Assembly (NCBI GenBank): GCA_028277725.1 | Contig: JANQFX010000024.1 | Span: 1-64,000 of the forward strand | Direction: 5' to 3' | DNA: 64,000 nt | DNA from: Thiohalocapsa sp. | Lineage (GTDB): Bacteria > Pseudomonadota > Gammaproteobacteria > Chromatiales > Chromatiaceae | Part shown: piece by piece, positions 1-8,966 of the stretch | How positions within the stretch are numbered: the first letter of the stretch is position 1 | How the letters are laid out: the number at the start of each line of letters is the position of its first letter | The notes under the pieces: generated by a model | The model's input: only the letters and a program-made list of their open reading frames with translations | Database searches by the model: none | What the model was told of the DNA's origin: nothing | Translations under genes and position numbers: made by a program

Positions 1-95
1 GTTTCCGCTTCGCTCCATTGTTCAAGCGCTTGGGCGCTTGAACAATGGCGGGGCATCCTGCCCCGCACGGGCACCTCGAGTATTTCGAGGTGCCC
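1..95. repeat. Modular palindromic repeat, copy 1 (cut by window edge)
   Basis: A run of adjacent hairpins. A short GTTTCCGCTTCGCT lead is followed by a perfect stem whose arms are CATTGTTCAAGCGC and its complement. Next come a GCGGGGC-ATCCT-GCCCCGC hairpin and a perfect stem with arms GGGCACCTCGA and its complement. The lead and the GCGGGGC hairpin recur at 28733-28884, and a shorter relative lies at 13809-13845. The first and last stems differ in sequence between copies but stay palindromic. The left end is cut by the window. It is probably an intergenic REP-like element. Confidence 0.75.
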
Positions 96-322
96 TTGAA
101 TCGATGGGGGCTAGCTTACAACAAGAGCGTGTCATTACTGCCAATGGATATCCCGTTCGCCACTGCTGGACCGCAGGACTACGGCTGATTGGTCTGACTT
201 CGCAAGCCGCCCGTGATGCCATCGGGTGTGCGCTGCGGCTGATCGGCGAATACGCGGGGGCGGACGGGGTGTGCCTGTTGGCAGTGCGGGAGCCGGGTTC
301 GAGCCAAGTGAGGTGCGAAGAG

Positions 323-1835
323 ATGAAGACGACGACGATCCTGCTTACCACCGTCGCTCTGCTGACGGCCGTTGGGTTGCCGCATGGGGCTGAGCCTCCA
401 ACGATGAAGATGACCACGGAGATCCCGCCGGGAATCATTACGCCCCACACCATTGAGACCCGCCTCGGCGATCTGAGCTTCTTCGACGGCGTGCCGGACG
501 CGGCCACCGTCGAGAAGGCTTACAACTTTCTGGACTTCCAGAACGCCTACCAGGCCTTCATGGGTGGGATGAAGATCGCGTCCATGGATGCCATCCGAAA
601 GGGCCTACTGGAGTTCGGACCTCCGAACACGACAGCGGTACTGTTCGAGGACCTGATGGATTCCAAGGCGCTGTTCCTGACCGCCAACACCACCAGTGTC
701 TACATGATGGCTTGAGATGGGCGATGAGCCGATGGTCATCGAAACCCCGCCGGACGTGCTCGGGTTCGTCAACGACCACTGGTTCAAGTACGTCACCGAT
801 TTCGGACGACTCGGCCCTGATGAGGGCAAGGGCGGCAGGTTCCTGATCCTGCCGCCAGGATACGATGGGGAGGTCCCCGAGGGCTACCACGTCGCAACTA
901 CCAATACCTACGGCAACTGGGTGATCTGGCGCGGCTTCCAAGTCGACGGCTCGACCAGGGCGGCGGTCGATGCGACGAAAAAGAGGTTCCGAATCTACCC
1001 GCTCTCGGAGAAAGACAACCCACCGCAGATGACCTTCGTCAATGTGTCGGGCAAGTCTCTCAACACGATCCACCGCATGGACTACCACATCTTCGAGGAG
1101 ATCAACGAGGTGGTGCAGGCGGAGCCCAGCCATGGCGAGAATCCGGAGATTCTCGGCTACATGGCCGCGATCGGTATCAAGAAGGGGCAGCCCTTCACAC
1201 CGGATGACCGTATGAAGAAGCTGCTCTCTGCCGCGGCCGCCGCGGGTGCGATGTCGGTGAAGGCGATTTGGACCAAGCCGCGCGACGAGATGTTCTACTT
1301 CTACCCCGGCGAGAGCAACTGGATGAATCCGTTCCCGGGCGGCGAGTATACCTGGGTCCATGAGGGTGCCACATTGCTCGACGCCCGCGCCGGCTTCCAC
1401 TTCTATGCGACGGGCATCACCCCAGCGATGGCCAAGAAGATCATCGGGAAGGGGTCGAAGTATGCATACACTTACCTGGATGCCGACGGCAACCCCTTGG
1501 ATGGCAGCAAGACCTACAGGGTGCATGTGCCGCCCAATGTGCCGGCCAAGGACTTCTGGTCCTTCACCCTGTACGACAATCAGACGCGATCAATGCTGCA
1601 AACGGATGCACGCTTTCCGGGGATCGACAACAACAAGCCCGGCATGATCCGGAACGCCGATGGCTCCTACGACGTCTACTTCGGCCCTGAGGCACCGGAG
1701 GGTCAGGAGAACAACTGGGTGCAGACGGTACCGGGCAAGGGCTGGAATAGTATCTTCCGCCTCTATGGTCCGTTGGAAGCGTGGTACGACAAGACCTGGC
1801 GGCCTGGCGAAATCGAGCTGGTGACGCAGGAGTGA
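323..1835 (+). pseudogene. DUF1254/DUF1214 family secreted protein, frameshifted
   Basis: Two consecutive reading frames, 323-715 and 717-1835, together make one protein of about 500 residues, the usual DUF1254/DUF1214 length. The N-terminal part opens with a signal-peptide-like stretch (MKTTTILLTTVALLTAVGLP) and carries the DUF1254 half. The second frame carries the rest of DUF1254 (PPGYDGEVPEGYHV, TYGNWVIWRGFQVDG) and the C-terminal DUF1214 region (YRVHVPPNVPAKDFWSFTLYD). The junction lies at the TGA of 713-715. The family normally reads on through a conserved tryptophan in VYMMAW, and a 5-base loss near 713 would explain the shift. It is either a recent pseudogene or an assembly error. The family's biochemical role is not established. 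It is unlinked to a partner gene here and is flanked by repeats on both sides. Confidence 0.8.
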
Positions 1836-1857
1836 ATCACCGTGGGATGGTCCAGCC

Positions 1858-1986
1858 TTGACCATCGTTCCGGCCACCAACCTCGTTGGGATTCGTAGGG
1901 TGGACAAGCGAAGCGCCGTCCACCAAGGCCTGCGCACGGTGGACGGCGCTTCGCTTGTCCACCCTACTGGCCGGTACGACGATCAA
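1858..1986. repeat. Nested inverted repeat, copy A (GTAGGGTGG module)
   Basis: An outer pair of imperfect 18-base arms (TTGACCATCGTTCCGGCC at 1858-1875 and GGCCGGTACGACGATCAA at 1969-1986) encloses a perfect 30-base inverted repeat. The inner arms lie at 1895-1924 and 1938-1967, beginning GTAGGGTGGACAAGCG and ending CTTGTCCACCCTAC. The same outer arms enclose a different inner palindrome at 48899-49042, so the inner hairpin looks like an exchangeable module. No protein is encoded. It lies in the gap after the DUF1254 pseudogene. Confidence 0.85.
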
Positions 1987-1993
1987 GGCCGAT

Positions 1994-2052
1994 GGTCCGC
2001 ACAGCGGACCCTACAACCACTGCCGCCGTGCGGCCCGCTCTGCGGACCGCTC
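1994..2052. repeat. Second GTAGGG-type palindromic module
   Basis: On the minus strand this reads GTAGGGTCCGC-TGTGCGGACC (2014 down to 1994), a short imperfect palindrome. It is followed by a related GTGCGG...CTGCGGACC segment near 2028-2049. It shares the GTAGGG end with the larger nested repeat immediately to its left, but has a different core. A further TTGATCGTCG...GGTGATCAAGG pair surrounds 2053-2090. This appears to be a tandem accumulation of the same repeat class. Confidence 0.5.
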
Positions 2053-2120
2053 TTGATCGTCGGTATGTTTGGCGACAACGGTGATCAAGGCGGTACCCAC
2101 GTTTCGAGGAGAAGTCAGCA

Positions 2121-2720
2121 ATGAAAGAACGACTGAATTACAGCGCCCTGGGGACGGTTATCTATGGGCTGATCGTCATCGTCCCCATTGGCATCGTCTT
2201 CCTGCTCTTGGTGAAATTGACCGAGATTTTGGAGAAATTGGCCGCCCCGCTCGGCCTGGAAACCAGCCTCGGGACCGCGATTGCACTGCTGATTGCCGTC
2301 GTCGTGGCGGTGCTCGTGGTGTTGTTGATCGGTTGGATCGTCGGCGCAATCATGCAGCGCCTGCTGTCCTATCAGCGATTCGAATCGGCACTGCTGAATC
2401 AGATTCCCGGCTACCAGATCGTCGCCAACATCGCCAAGGGATTCGTTGCCGGCGAAACCAGCTATCCAGCCGTCTTGGTTCAGCTCCATGGTCCGGGAAT
2501 CGGTGTCCTCGGCTTCATCATGGAAGAGCACGACAACGACCGGGTCACCGTCTATGTCCCATCCGTCCCCGTGCCAACCGTCGGCAACATCTACGTCGTC
2601 GATCGCGACCGATTGACGCTGCTCGATGCCGGTGGCGCCGATGTGGCCGATTGCATCTCGCAGTGGGGTATCGGGTCCGGGAAGGTGGTAGGCGCTCCTG
2701 CGGATACCGCCGCCAGTTAG
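2121..2720 (+). CDS. DUF502 family integral membrane protein
   Basis: The 199-residue protein has two hydrophobic helices in the first 75 residues (about 13-32 and 52-75). A soluble domain follows, with the conserved DUF502 features: IPGYQIVANIAKGFV, then a segment containing YPAVLVQLHGPGIGVLGFI, and VYVPSVPVPTVGNIYVV. Length and layout match the family, whose molecular function is unknown. A GAGGAGAAG ribosome binding site sits nine bases or so before the ATG at 2121. The gene stands alone between palindromic repeats and the decayed mscK-like gene, with no sign of lesions. Confidence 0.85.
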   Translation: MKERLNYSALGTVIYGLIVIVPIGIVFLLLVKLTEILEKLAAPLGLETSLGTAIALLIAVVVAVLVVLLIGWIVGAIMQRLLSYQRFESALLNQIPGYQIVANIAKGFVAGETSYPAVLVQLHGPGIGVLGFIMEEHDNDRVTVYVPSVPVPTVGNIYVVDRDRLTLLDAGGADVADCISQWGIGSGKVVGAPADTAAS

Positions 2721-2781
2721 ACAACCAATCGCTGATAAGGAGAGGAGTCGGCGCTGTTGATATAGCCGCCGACCGTCCCGG

Positions 2782-5214
2782 ATGAATCGGCCACAGAGAT
2801 TCGTTTGGGCGTGTGTCCTCGTTTTCGGCTGCGTCTCCTTCTCGCTGCCGTCGGCAGCGCAGCCGTCGGTGCGCCAATTCTCCGTGGTGGCAATCACCGT
2901 CGCCGACGTCGAATCCGCGCTGGCGGCGATGGAGGCAGACGGCCGGATCGAGAGAGAGGTCAAGCCGCTCCTGCGCTCCAAGTACGAGCAGGCGCTGGCC
3001 CTTCTCAACGAGGAGATGGACCTCGCAGCCCGCGCCGAGGCGTTCCGGGACGCACGAACCGCGGCACCCGAGCAGGCAGCCGCGATTCGGAAGCAGCTCG
3101 CCGAAACGCCGACCGACTTGGCGGGCACCCCGCCCACCCAGGCTCTAGACCCCGCCCATCCAGGCTCTAGACCTCGAAGACCTAAAGCGTCAGGTGGATG
3201 CACAGCGCGCCGGGCTCGACCTGCTCACCCAGCGCGTCACGGAGACCAAGGACGAACTCGCCCGCATCGAGTCCCGCCCGTTCCAGATCAGCACGCGACT
3301 ACCGGACGCGCGGCGCGAGCTGGCGGAGCTCGGCGCCGAGCCCAGCAGGCGCTGCAGAGCCGCGAGGTCGACATCGCCGCAGCGGCCCTCGCCGCACTCG
3401 AGTCCTCGCTGCGCGAGCGGATGCAGACCGAGGCGGCCATGGCCGCGTCGATGATCGAAGAGCTACCCGAGGCCGTCGCCAAAGGCGACGAAGCCGCCGT
3501 TGCCTTGGCTGCCGAAGCACAGGCGCTCGCGTGGGAGTTCCAAGAAGTCGTGGAGCGGCAAAGCGACGTGGACGCCGCGCGGCTGGCGCTTGCCGTCAGA
3601 GAAGAGCGTCTGACGAGCCGGTTCCTGAGCGTGCGCGAGGAGCTCGAGGTCAGTCGCGGCGGCGGGCAGGGCATGGCGCAAGTGCTCTTGGATGTCGAGC
3701 GGCGCTATCCGGATCACGTCGAATTCGTCAACGGCCTGCTCGCCGGAGTCGAGTCGCTGGACGCGGCGCGTTTCTTGGCGCTGCAGGTGCGCATCAAGCA
3801 GCGCAGCCAGTCCGAGCTGGAGCAGCAGTTCGCGGGACACCCCTCGGACGTCGTCGCACAACTCGTCATGACGCGCGCCGATCTGCTTGAGCGGCTGCGC
3901 GACGAGTACGCAAAGCTGACCCGAGACCTGGCTGCACTGGAGAGCGACCGGCGCCGCTTTCTGGACCAGGCGCAAGCGCTATATGCCTTCGCGGAACAGC
4001 AGCTCGTTGGGTTCGGGATGCGCAGTTTCGCGCCCCTTCGGCTCGAGCAGCTATCCGAGCTGCCCGCCGGGCTGGGTTGGTTCTTCGCACGGGAGCATTG
4101 GGTCGGCCTCGCTCGTGCCGTCCGGAACTATGCCGTCCGCGAGCCGTTGCCCGCAGCCCTGTTCGCGCTCCTCCTGGCCGGATTGCTGCTCGGTCGACAG
4201 CGCATCTCGAGAGCCCTAGAGCGAACCGGGGAGAAGACCCGCAAGGTCTCGAAGGATCGATTCGGCTACACCCTCAAAGCCCTGTCTTTGGACCTTGTTG
4301 CTCGCTGCTCCGTTGCCGTTGGCGCTTGTTCTGGTTGCCACTCGCGCTGGTCTTTCCGGTCGCGTTGGTCGTCCTCGCATGGATCGGCTACCTGATCACG
4401 GCATTGACCTTGAGCCTTGGGTTGCTCCAGTCCGTGGCCTACGTGCTCGCCGGTGTCCTGCTGTACCGACTCACTTGGCGTTGGTTTCGGATCAAGGCGC
4501 GCAGGCTGGCTCTGGAGGAGGCGCTAGAGGAACGGCGCGTGCGGCTCGAGGCGCAGGCGTCGGCGGAGTCGCAGGACGCCATCGATGTGGTACCGGTCGG
4601 CCCGGAAGCCGATGCAGAGCCGGACCTAGTCAGCATCGGCCAGCAAACATCGGACCTGCTCCTGTGGGTCTTCGGCCTGGGCGTGGCGTCCGTGATCGTC
4701 CTTGGGTGGTCGGAGACGTTCCCCATCACGGGCACGCTCGATACGATCGAGATCCCGCTGAGTGAGGGGCTCACGCTGCTCGACCTTCTGCGGGCATTGC
4801 TGATCGCGGTGGTGACCTTGATCGCGACCAAGAACCTTCCTGGACTGCTCGAACTCATCTTGCTCCGCAGCACTGAGATCGAGCCCGGTACCCGCAACGC
4901 CATCTCGACCTTGGCGCAGTACGCGGTGGTCGCGGTCGGTCTGTTGCTGTTCTTCAGCGCTCTGGAGGTGGATTGGACGAAGCTGGGCTGGATCGCGGCG
5001 GCCCTGAGCGTCGGCATCGGGTTCGGGCTCCAGGAGGTGTTCGCGAACTTCGTCTGCGGGATCATCTTGTTGTTCGAACGACCCGTTCGGGTGGGGGATG
5101 TCGTCACCGTCGGCGGCACCACGGGAACCGTCAGCAAGATCCGGATTCGCGCCACGACCATCCGAGATCACCAAACGCTTCGCCGCGGTCGGGCTCGAGA
5201 TTCCGAACCCGTAG
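2782..5214 (+). pseudogene. MscK/KefA-type mechanosensitive channel, multiply frameshifted and internally deleted
   Basis: In life this would be a large inner-membrane mechanosensitive channel. It has a signal peptide (to about residue 26, ending SAAQ), a long periplasmic coiled-coil region, several membrane helices and a MscS core with the pore-lining pattern GIGFGLQEVFANFVCGIILL. The reading frame breaks at 3129-3172, where a 22-base tandem duplication shifts frame. It breaks again near 3340 and at least twice in 4280-4330. After RIRATTI (about 5160) the frame jumps to a 17-codon tail, EITKRFAAVGLEIPNP-stop at 5214. That tail matches the extreme C-terminus of MscS proteins, so roughly 100 codons of the cytoplasmic vestibule are missing. 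The pieces are collinear with the family. The number of lesions makes a pseudogene far likelier than a single sequencing error. Confidence 0.85.
3129..3172. repeat. 22-bp tandem duplication inside the mscK-like pseudogene
   Basis: Two direct copies of CCCGCCCAYCCAGGCTCTAG+AC lie end to end at 3129-3150 and 3151-3172, with a single C/T difference. Because 22 is not a multiple of three, the duplication itself moves the reading frame by +1, which is exactly the shift needed to continue the coiled-coil region of the channel. Removing one copy restores the frame to about 3340. Confidence 0.9.
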
Positions 5215-5550
5215 CTCGGCCAACACCGTTGTGAAGCGCTGGCTCCCTTTCCTTGTTCAGGAGGCGCGGAGGCGTTCGCCGATTCCTCTGAGCAAGGGCG
5301 TCATTAGCCGCACGGGAAGCGCTGTCTAGGCCAAGGGCGCGAAGCTCATGACATGCCGTGGAGCGCGCTGTTGTGTGTACGCAGTGGAGTCCACCGGGCG
5401 GTTTCCAGGAGTGAGCTCGCACCCGCGCTTGAACTGGCCAGCAGAAGGGTTGTGCGGTCGTCAGGGTGTGACCTGCACGATGTCGAGCAGGACACGACGA
5501 GCGAACAGTTCTGCCGCTGCAGACGCGTTGGCGACACCGCAGCTGCGCTG
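5215..5550. other. Gap without recognisable gene
   Basis: Between the end of the mscK-like pseudogene and the convergent SYLF gene I see only short overlapping reading frames with no recognisable family, no tRNA-like fold and no strong terminator. It may contain further debris of the pseudogene's surroundings. Confidence 0.4.
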
Positions 5551-6279
5551 CTAGTCCGTGCCGTTGAGTGATTGATCCGGCCAGTACCGGGAGCCCGTCA
5601 ATTTCGCGGAGATCTTCCAGCCCTTCCTGGTGAGCAAGAATACCGCCCGGCCGTCGGTATAGGCGAGCTTGAGGTCCCCGCGGTCGTCACCCGCCATGGT
5701 CGTCACGCCGCCGCCGGCGTCGAAGCCCTCGCGAATGAAGGTGTCGAACCCCGCCTGATCCTGAAACAGGATCACCAGTTGGCGCTCGAACCCGCCGATG
5801 CCGAGGCCCATGCTCGCACCTCCGGTCGCCATTCTCATATAGGTGCGCTGGCCGCTTTGCCGATTGACGGCGACGCCGCGACCGTACCCGGCGGCGACAT
5901 AGAAGCTGGCCTCACGTGCGTCGAACACCGCGTAGCCGGCGCTCTCGTCGAACAACGCGCGGCTGTCCGGCTGCTCCTGGAAGAGCTGTTGCAGGGTCTG
6001 CTCGGCCATGGCGTCCAGCTTCGCGCGCGTGTCCGCAGGCGTTGCCTCGTCGCGCAGCGCCTGCTGCGCGCCGGTCACGGCCCTAGTGGCGGTGCCGGCC
6101 GCGTCACCCACGGCGGCGCCGACGGCACCGGCTGCCTCGCCCACCGATTTCGTCGCGTTGGAGGCACCCTGTTTGACATCGTCCAAGAGTGACTGCCCGG
6201 GCACGGCGCCGGGTAGGCAGGCAAGCAACGCCGCAGCCAGAAGCGGCTGTCGACGAAAACGAAATGGCGGGATCTTCAT
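5551..6279 (-). CDS. SYLF/YSC84-domain lipid-binding protein, secreted
   Basis: The chosen start gives 242 residues beginning MKIPPFRFRRQPLLAAALLA. This is a basic n-region, hydrophobic core and cleavage-like PGQS, consistent with Sec export; the frame extends 19 codons further upstream without a convincing start. Residues about 25-75 are Ala/Gly-rich and helical, of the kind often found in small periplasmic proteins. The C-terminal two thirds is the SYLF domain: GYAVFD, FYVAAGYGRGVAVN, then MRMATGGASMGLGIGGFERQ and VILFQDQAGFDTFI. The bacterial members (BPSL1445-like) bind phospholipids, but their role is unclear. The gene is monocistronic, convergent with the mscK-like remnant. Confidence 0.85.
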   Translation of the reverse strand: MKIPPFRFRRQPLLAAALLACLPGAVPGQSLLDDVKQGASNATKSVGEAAGAVGAAVGDAAGTATRAVTGAQQALRDEATPADTRAKLDAMAEQTLQQLFQEQPDSRALFDESAGYAVFDAREASFYVAAGYGRGVAVNRQSGQRTYMRMATGGASMGLGIGGFERQLVILFQDQAGFDTFIREGFDAGGGVTTMAGDDRGDLKLAYTDGRAVFLLTRKGWKISAKLTGSRYWPDQSLNGTD

Positions 6280-6466
6280 CACTACCGGATACCTCAAGTC
6301 GTTCGGGGCTGTGGCGCTTGTCGGAAGCTCGGGCATCGGTCTGCAGCGCGTGGATCACCGACCTGTGCCAAGGCGCAGGGTAACGGTCAGGTCGTCTCGC
6401 CAGCAACAACAGCAACGAGTCGCTGGCCCGAACTCAAGACTGAGACACTTCGCCTGGGGCACCAAC

Positions 6467-6628
6467 ATGCTCGTCGACCTCGACGAAGGCAAGACGCATG
6501 TCTCCAAGCTTCCGGAGCAGGCCCATCAAGGGCAGGAGATCATCCTTGCCAAGGCGGGCGAGCCCGATGCTCGCCTGGTGCCCCTGGCAGCGCCGAGACC
6601 GGAGCGCCGCCCGGGCCGGTTTGGTGGT
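6467..6628 (+). pseudogene. Truncated Phd/YefM-type antitoxin
   Basis: From the ATG at 6467 the first 54 residues follow the Phd/YefM antitoxin pattern: MLVDLDEGKTHVSKL, then QEIILAKAGEPDARLVPL and RRPGRFGG. In intact relatives a short toxin-binding tail (typically containing an ADDFDAPLP-like stretch) follows this point. Here the frame instead runs into unrelated sequence until 6841. No VapC-type toxin gene is recognisable downstream. I read it as an orphaned 3'-truncated remnant. Confidence 0.6.
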
Positions 6629-6969
6629 TTACCAACGACCCGCGTGCGGGCCCCGCAGGCGCCGGCGGACAAGCGGGTCTTGTTCACCGAGGTGTGCTAC
6701 CTGTTCGCAGAGCGCATGTTCGGCGGACCGTTCGCTGGCCGTCTGTATCGCTTGGCTCAGTTCTGCTGGACGATACTGGCGGGCCGTCTCATTGGGTACG
6801 TTCCCGATCGGTCGCGCCGAGCACGAGCCGCTCTTGGCTGAGCAGCGCCCATTCTGAGATGATCCGCGCGGTCCGACAGGCGAGGTTGCCGACCACCGCA
6901 TAGTATTCGCCGTTGCCAATCAATCCGCCGTGCGAGGTGCTCCATCCACGGCAACTTGGAGGATGCTGC

Positions 6970-8649
6970 ATGACCATCGACCTGATGTCCCTGCTGGGGC
7001 AGAACGCCATGCTGCTTCTGTTCACCGTCATCGGCGTCGGCTACCTGCTGGGCAACCTGAAGGTTGCGGGTATTCAGGGCGGGCCCGTGGTGGGCGTGCT
7101 GTTGATGGGGCTGTTGTTCGGGCACCTGGGCTTCACGGCGCCGGAGGGCGCCAGCACCTTCGGCTTTGCGCTGTTCATCTTCTCCGTGGGTATCCAGGCC
7201 GGGCCGACCTTCTTCAGCGCCTTCCTGGCGGACGGTCCCAAGTACGTGGCGCTGGCGCTGATCGTGGCGGGTGTCGCCCTGGCGCTGGCCCTCGGGCTGT
7301 CCACGCTCATCGGGCTCGACCTCGGCTTCGGCGCCGGCATGCTCGCGGGGGCGCTCACCAGCACGCCGACGCTCGCGGGCGCGCAGGACGCCATCAAGAG
7401 CGGTCTGGCGAGCCTGCCGGAAGGGCTCACCGAGGCCGAGGTGCTGCAGAACATCAGCGTTGGCTACGCCATCACCTACCTGTTCGGCACGCTGGGCATG
7501 ATCCTGGCGGTGCGCTACCTGCCGAAGCTGGTCGGCATCGACCTTGCCGACGAGGCGAGGCGCCTCGCCAAGGAACGCGGCCTGACGCCCAAGCGCAAGA
7601 GCGGTTTCGCGGATGCGTCCAGCTTTCCGATCATCCGCGCCTACCGCGTCACCCCCGAGGCGGTCGGCATGTCCATCGAACAGGTGAACGCCCGCTCGAA
7701 GACCGTCGGCGCCAAGCTGCTGAAAATGCGCCGCGGCAAGAAGCTCCTGGACATCACCCCTGACCTGGTGCTGGAGGAGGGCGACACCTTCTCCGGCATC
7801 GCCAGCATCAAGGTGAATCAGGACATGCGCAAGGACGGCTTCGAGGAGGTCCTGGACCCGGAGCTCTTGTCCATGCAGGTGACCTCCGAGGAGATCATCC
7901 TCACCGACAGCAAGAGCGTCGGCAAGACCCTGGACGAGCTGGACCTGCCGGACCGCTACGGCTGCTATGCCACCGGCCTGACGCGCGCCTCCATCGACCT
8001 GCCGCTGGATACGCCGCTGCCGCTGCAGAAGGGCGACCGCCTGCAACTCATCGGCGAGGCCAGCAACCTGAAACAGCTCGCCTCGGATCTGGGCTACATC
8101 GAGAAGGAACTGGAAAAGACGGACCTGACCACCTTCGCCTTCGGCATCATCGCCGGCACCATGCTCGGGCTGGTGACCATCGCGCTGGGCAACCTCTCCA
8201 TTGGCCTCGGCACCGCCGGCGGCCTGCTCATCGTCGGCATCGTCATCGGCTGGCTCGGCTCCGTCATGCCCACCTTCGGCCGGGTGCCGGGTCCGGCGCG
8301 CTATGTGCTGATGGAGCTTGGGTTGATGCTGTTCATGGCCGCGGTGGGCCTGAACGCAGGCGGCGGCATCGTCGAGGCGCTGGCCTCCAGCGGTCCGGTG
8401 ATCATCCTGAGCGGTGCGGCGATCACGCTGGCCCCAGCGCTGATCGGCTATATCGCCGGGCGCTATCTCCTCAAGCTCAACCCCGCCCTGCTGCTCGGCG
8501 CGCTCACCGGGGCCATGACCAGCACACCGGCGCTCAATGTCGTCACCGAGGCGGCCAAGAGCACGGTCCCTGCGCTCGGCTATGCCGGCACTTACACCTT
8601 CGCGAACGTGCTGCTGACCTTCGCAGGGGCCTTGATGATGGTGTTGTAG
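6970..8649 (+). CDS. AspT/YidE-family transporter with central RCK_C domains
   Basis: The 559-residue membrane protein has two repeated membrane halves (about residues 8-195 and 380-559), each with the AspT/YidE duplication signature (GPVVGVLLMGLLFGHLGF, ALTSTPTLAGAQ; ALTGAMTSTPALNVVTEAA). Between them lie two TrkA-C (RCK_C) domains (around residues 205-290 and 295-370; YRVTPEAVGMSIEQV, GDTFSGI, GDRLQLIGE). The family includes the aspartate:alanine exchanger AspT, but most members have no known substrate, so no symbol is given. The ATG at 6970 is chosen because a TTGGAGGAT ribosome binding site precedes it; an earlier in-frame ATG at 6913 lacks one. Confidence 0.9.
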   Translation: MTIDLMSLLGQNAMLLLFTVIGVGYLLGNLKVAGIQGGPVVGVLLMGLLFGHLGFTAPEGASTFGFALFIFSVGIQAGPTFFSAFLADGPKYVALALIVAGVALALALGLSTLIGLDLGFGAGMLAGALTSTPTLAGAQDAIKSGLASLPEGLTEAEVLQNISVGYAITYLFGTLGMILAVRYLPKLVGIDLADEARRLAKERGLTPKRKSGFADASSFPIIRAYRVTPEAVGMSIEQVNARSKTVGAKLLKMRRGKKLLDITPDLVLEEGDTFSGIASIKVNQDMRKDGFEEVLDPELLSMQVTSEEIILTDSKSVGKTLDELDLPDRYGCYATGLTRASIDLPLDTPLPLQKGDRLQLIGEASNLKQLASDLGYIEKELEKTDLTTFAFGIIAGTMLGLVTIALGNLSIGLGTAGGLLIVGIVIGWLGSVMPTFGRVPGPARYVLMELGLMLFMAAVGLNAGGGIVEALASSGPVIILSGAAITLAPALIGYIAGRYLLKLNPALLLGALTGAMTSTPALNVVTEAAKSTVPALGYAGTYTFANVLLTFAGALMMVL

Positions 8650-8683
8650 GTATCCGCACCTTGCCCAGGTTTCCTCGCAGAGG

Positions 8684-8713
8684 TTGCAACGGCGAACTGG
8701 AGATGTCTATAAT
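8684..8713 (+). promoter_or_regulatory. Sigma-70-type promoter for tRNA-Val
   Basis: TTGCAA (8684-8689) and a perfect TATAAT (8708-8713) are separated by 18 bases and end 11 bases before the tRNA 5' end. Confidence 0.7.
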
Positions 8714-8724
8714 GCAGGGCTTGC

Positions 8725-8801
8725 AGGCGCGTAGCTCAGTTGGTTAGAGCACCACCTTGACATGGTGGGGGTCGGTGGTTCGAGTCCACTCGCGCCTACC
8801 A
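8725..8801 (+). tRNA. tRNA-Val (anticodon GAC)
   Basis: It is a 77-base cloverleaf with acceptor AGGCGCG paired to CGCGCCU, a discriminator A and encoded CCA. The D arm is GCUCAGUUGGUUAGAGC. The anticodon stem CCACC/GGUGG has the loop UUGACAU, and the T arm is GGUGG-UUCGAGU-CCACU. The anticodon GAC reads GUC/GUU valine codons. It has its own promoter and terminator, so it is a separate transcript between the transporter gene and thrS. Confidence 0.95.
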
Positions 8802-8809
8802 GCTGCAAG

Positions 8810-8844
8810 CCGCCAGCCTCTCCGGGGCTGGCGGTTTTCTTTTT
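8810..8844 (+). terminator. Rho-independent terminator of tRNA-Val
   Basis: A perfect nine-pair stem, CCGCCAGCC/GGCTGGCGG (8810-8818 with 8826-8834), has a seven-base loop and is followed by TTTTCTTTTT. Confidence 0.9.
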
Positions 8845-8966
8845 CCGCCGCACTCGCCAGGTCCGGGCCGACCTGCTCGCCCATCCGGGTAGGGTCCGAA
8901 TCGGTAGTCCGGTTTCCATCAAGCGATCTCTCGTATCGATCGCCACTGACGCCAGGGGCAGCAGCC

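Noticed and set aside
6757..7031. Minus-strand frame containing GLIGNGEYYAVVGN, reminiscent of a glucoamylase-like N-terminus
   Set aside because: The resemblance covers only a few residues and does not continue. The frame overlaps the transporter start region and has no credible start.
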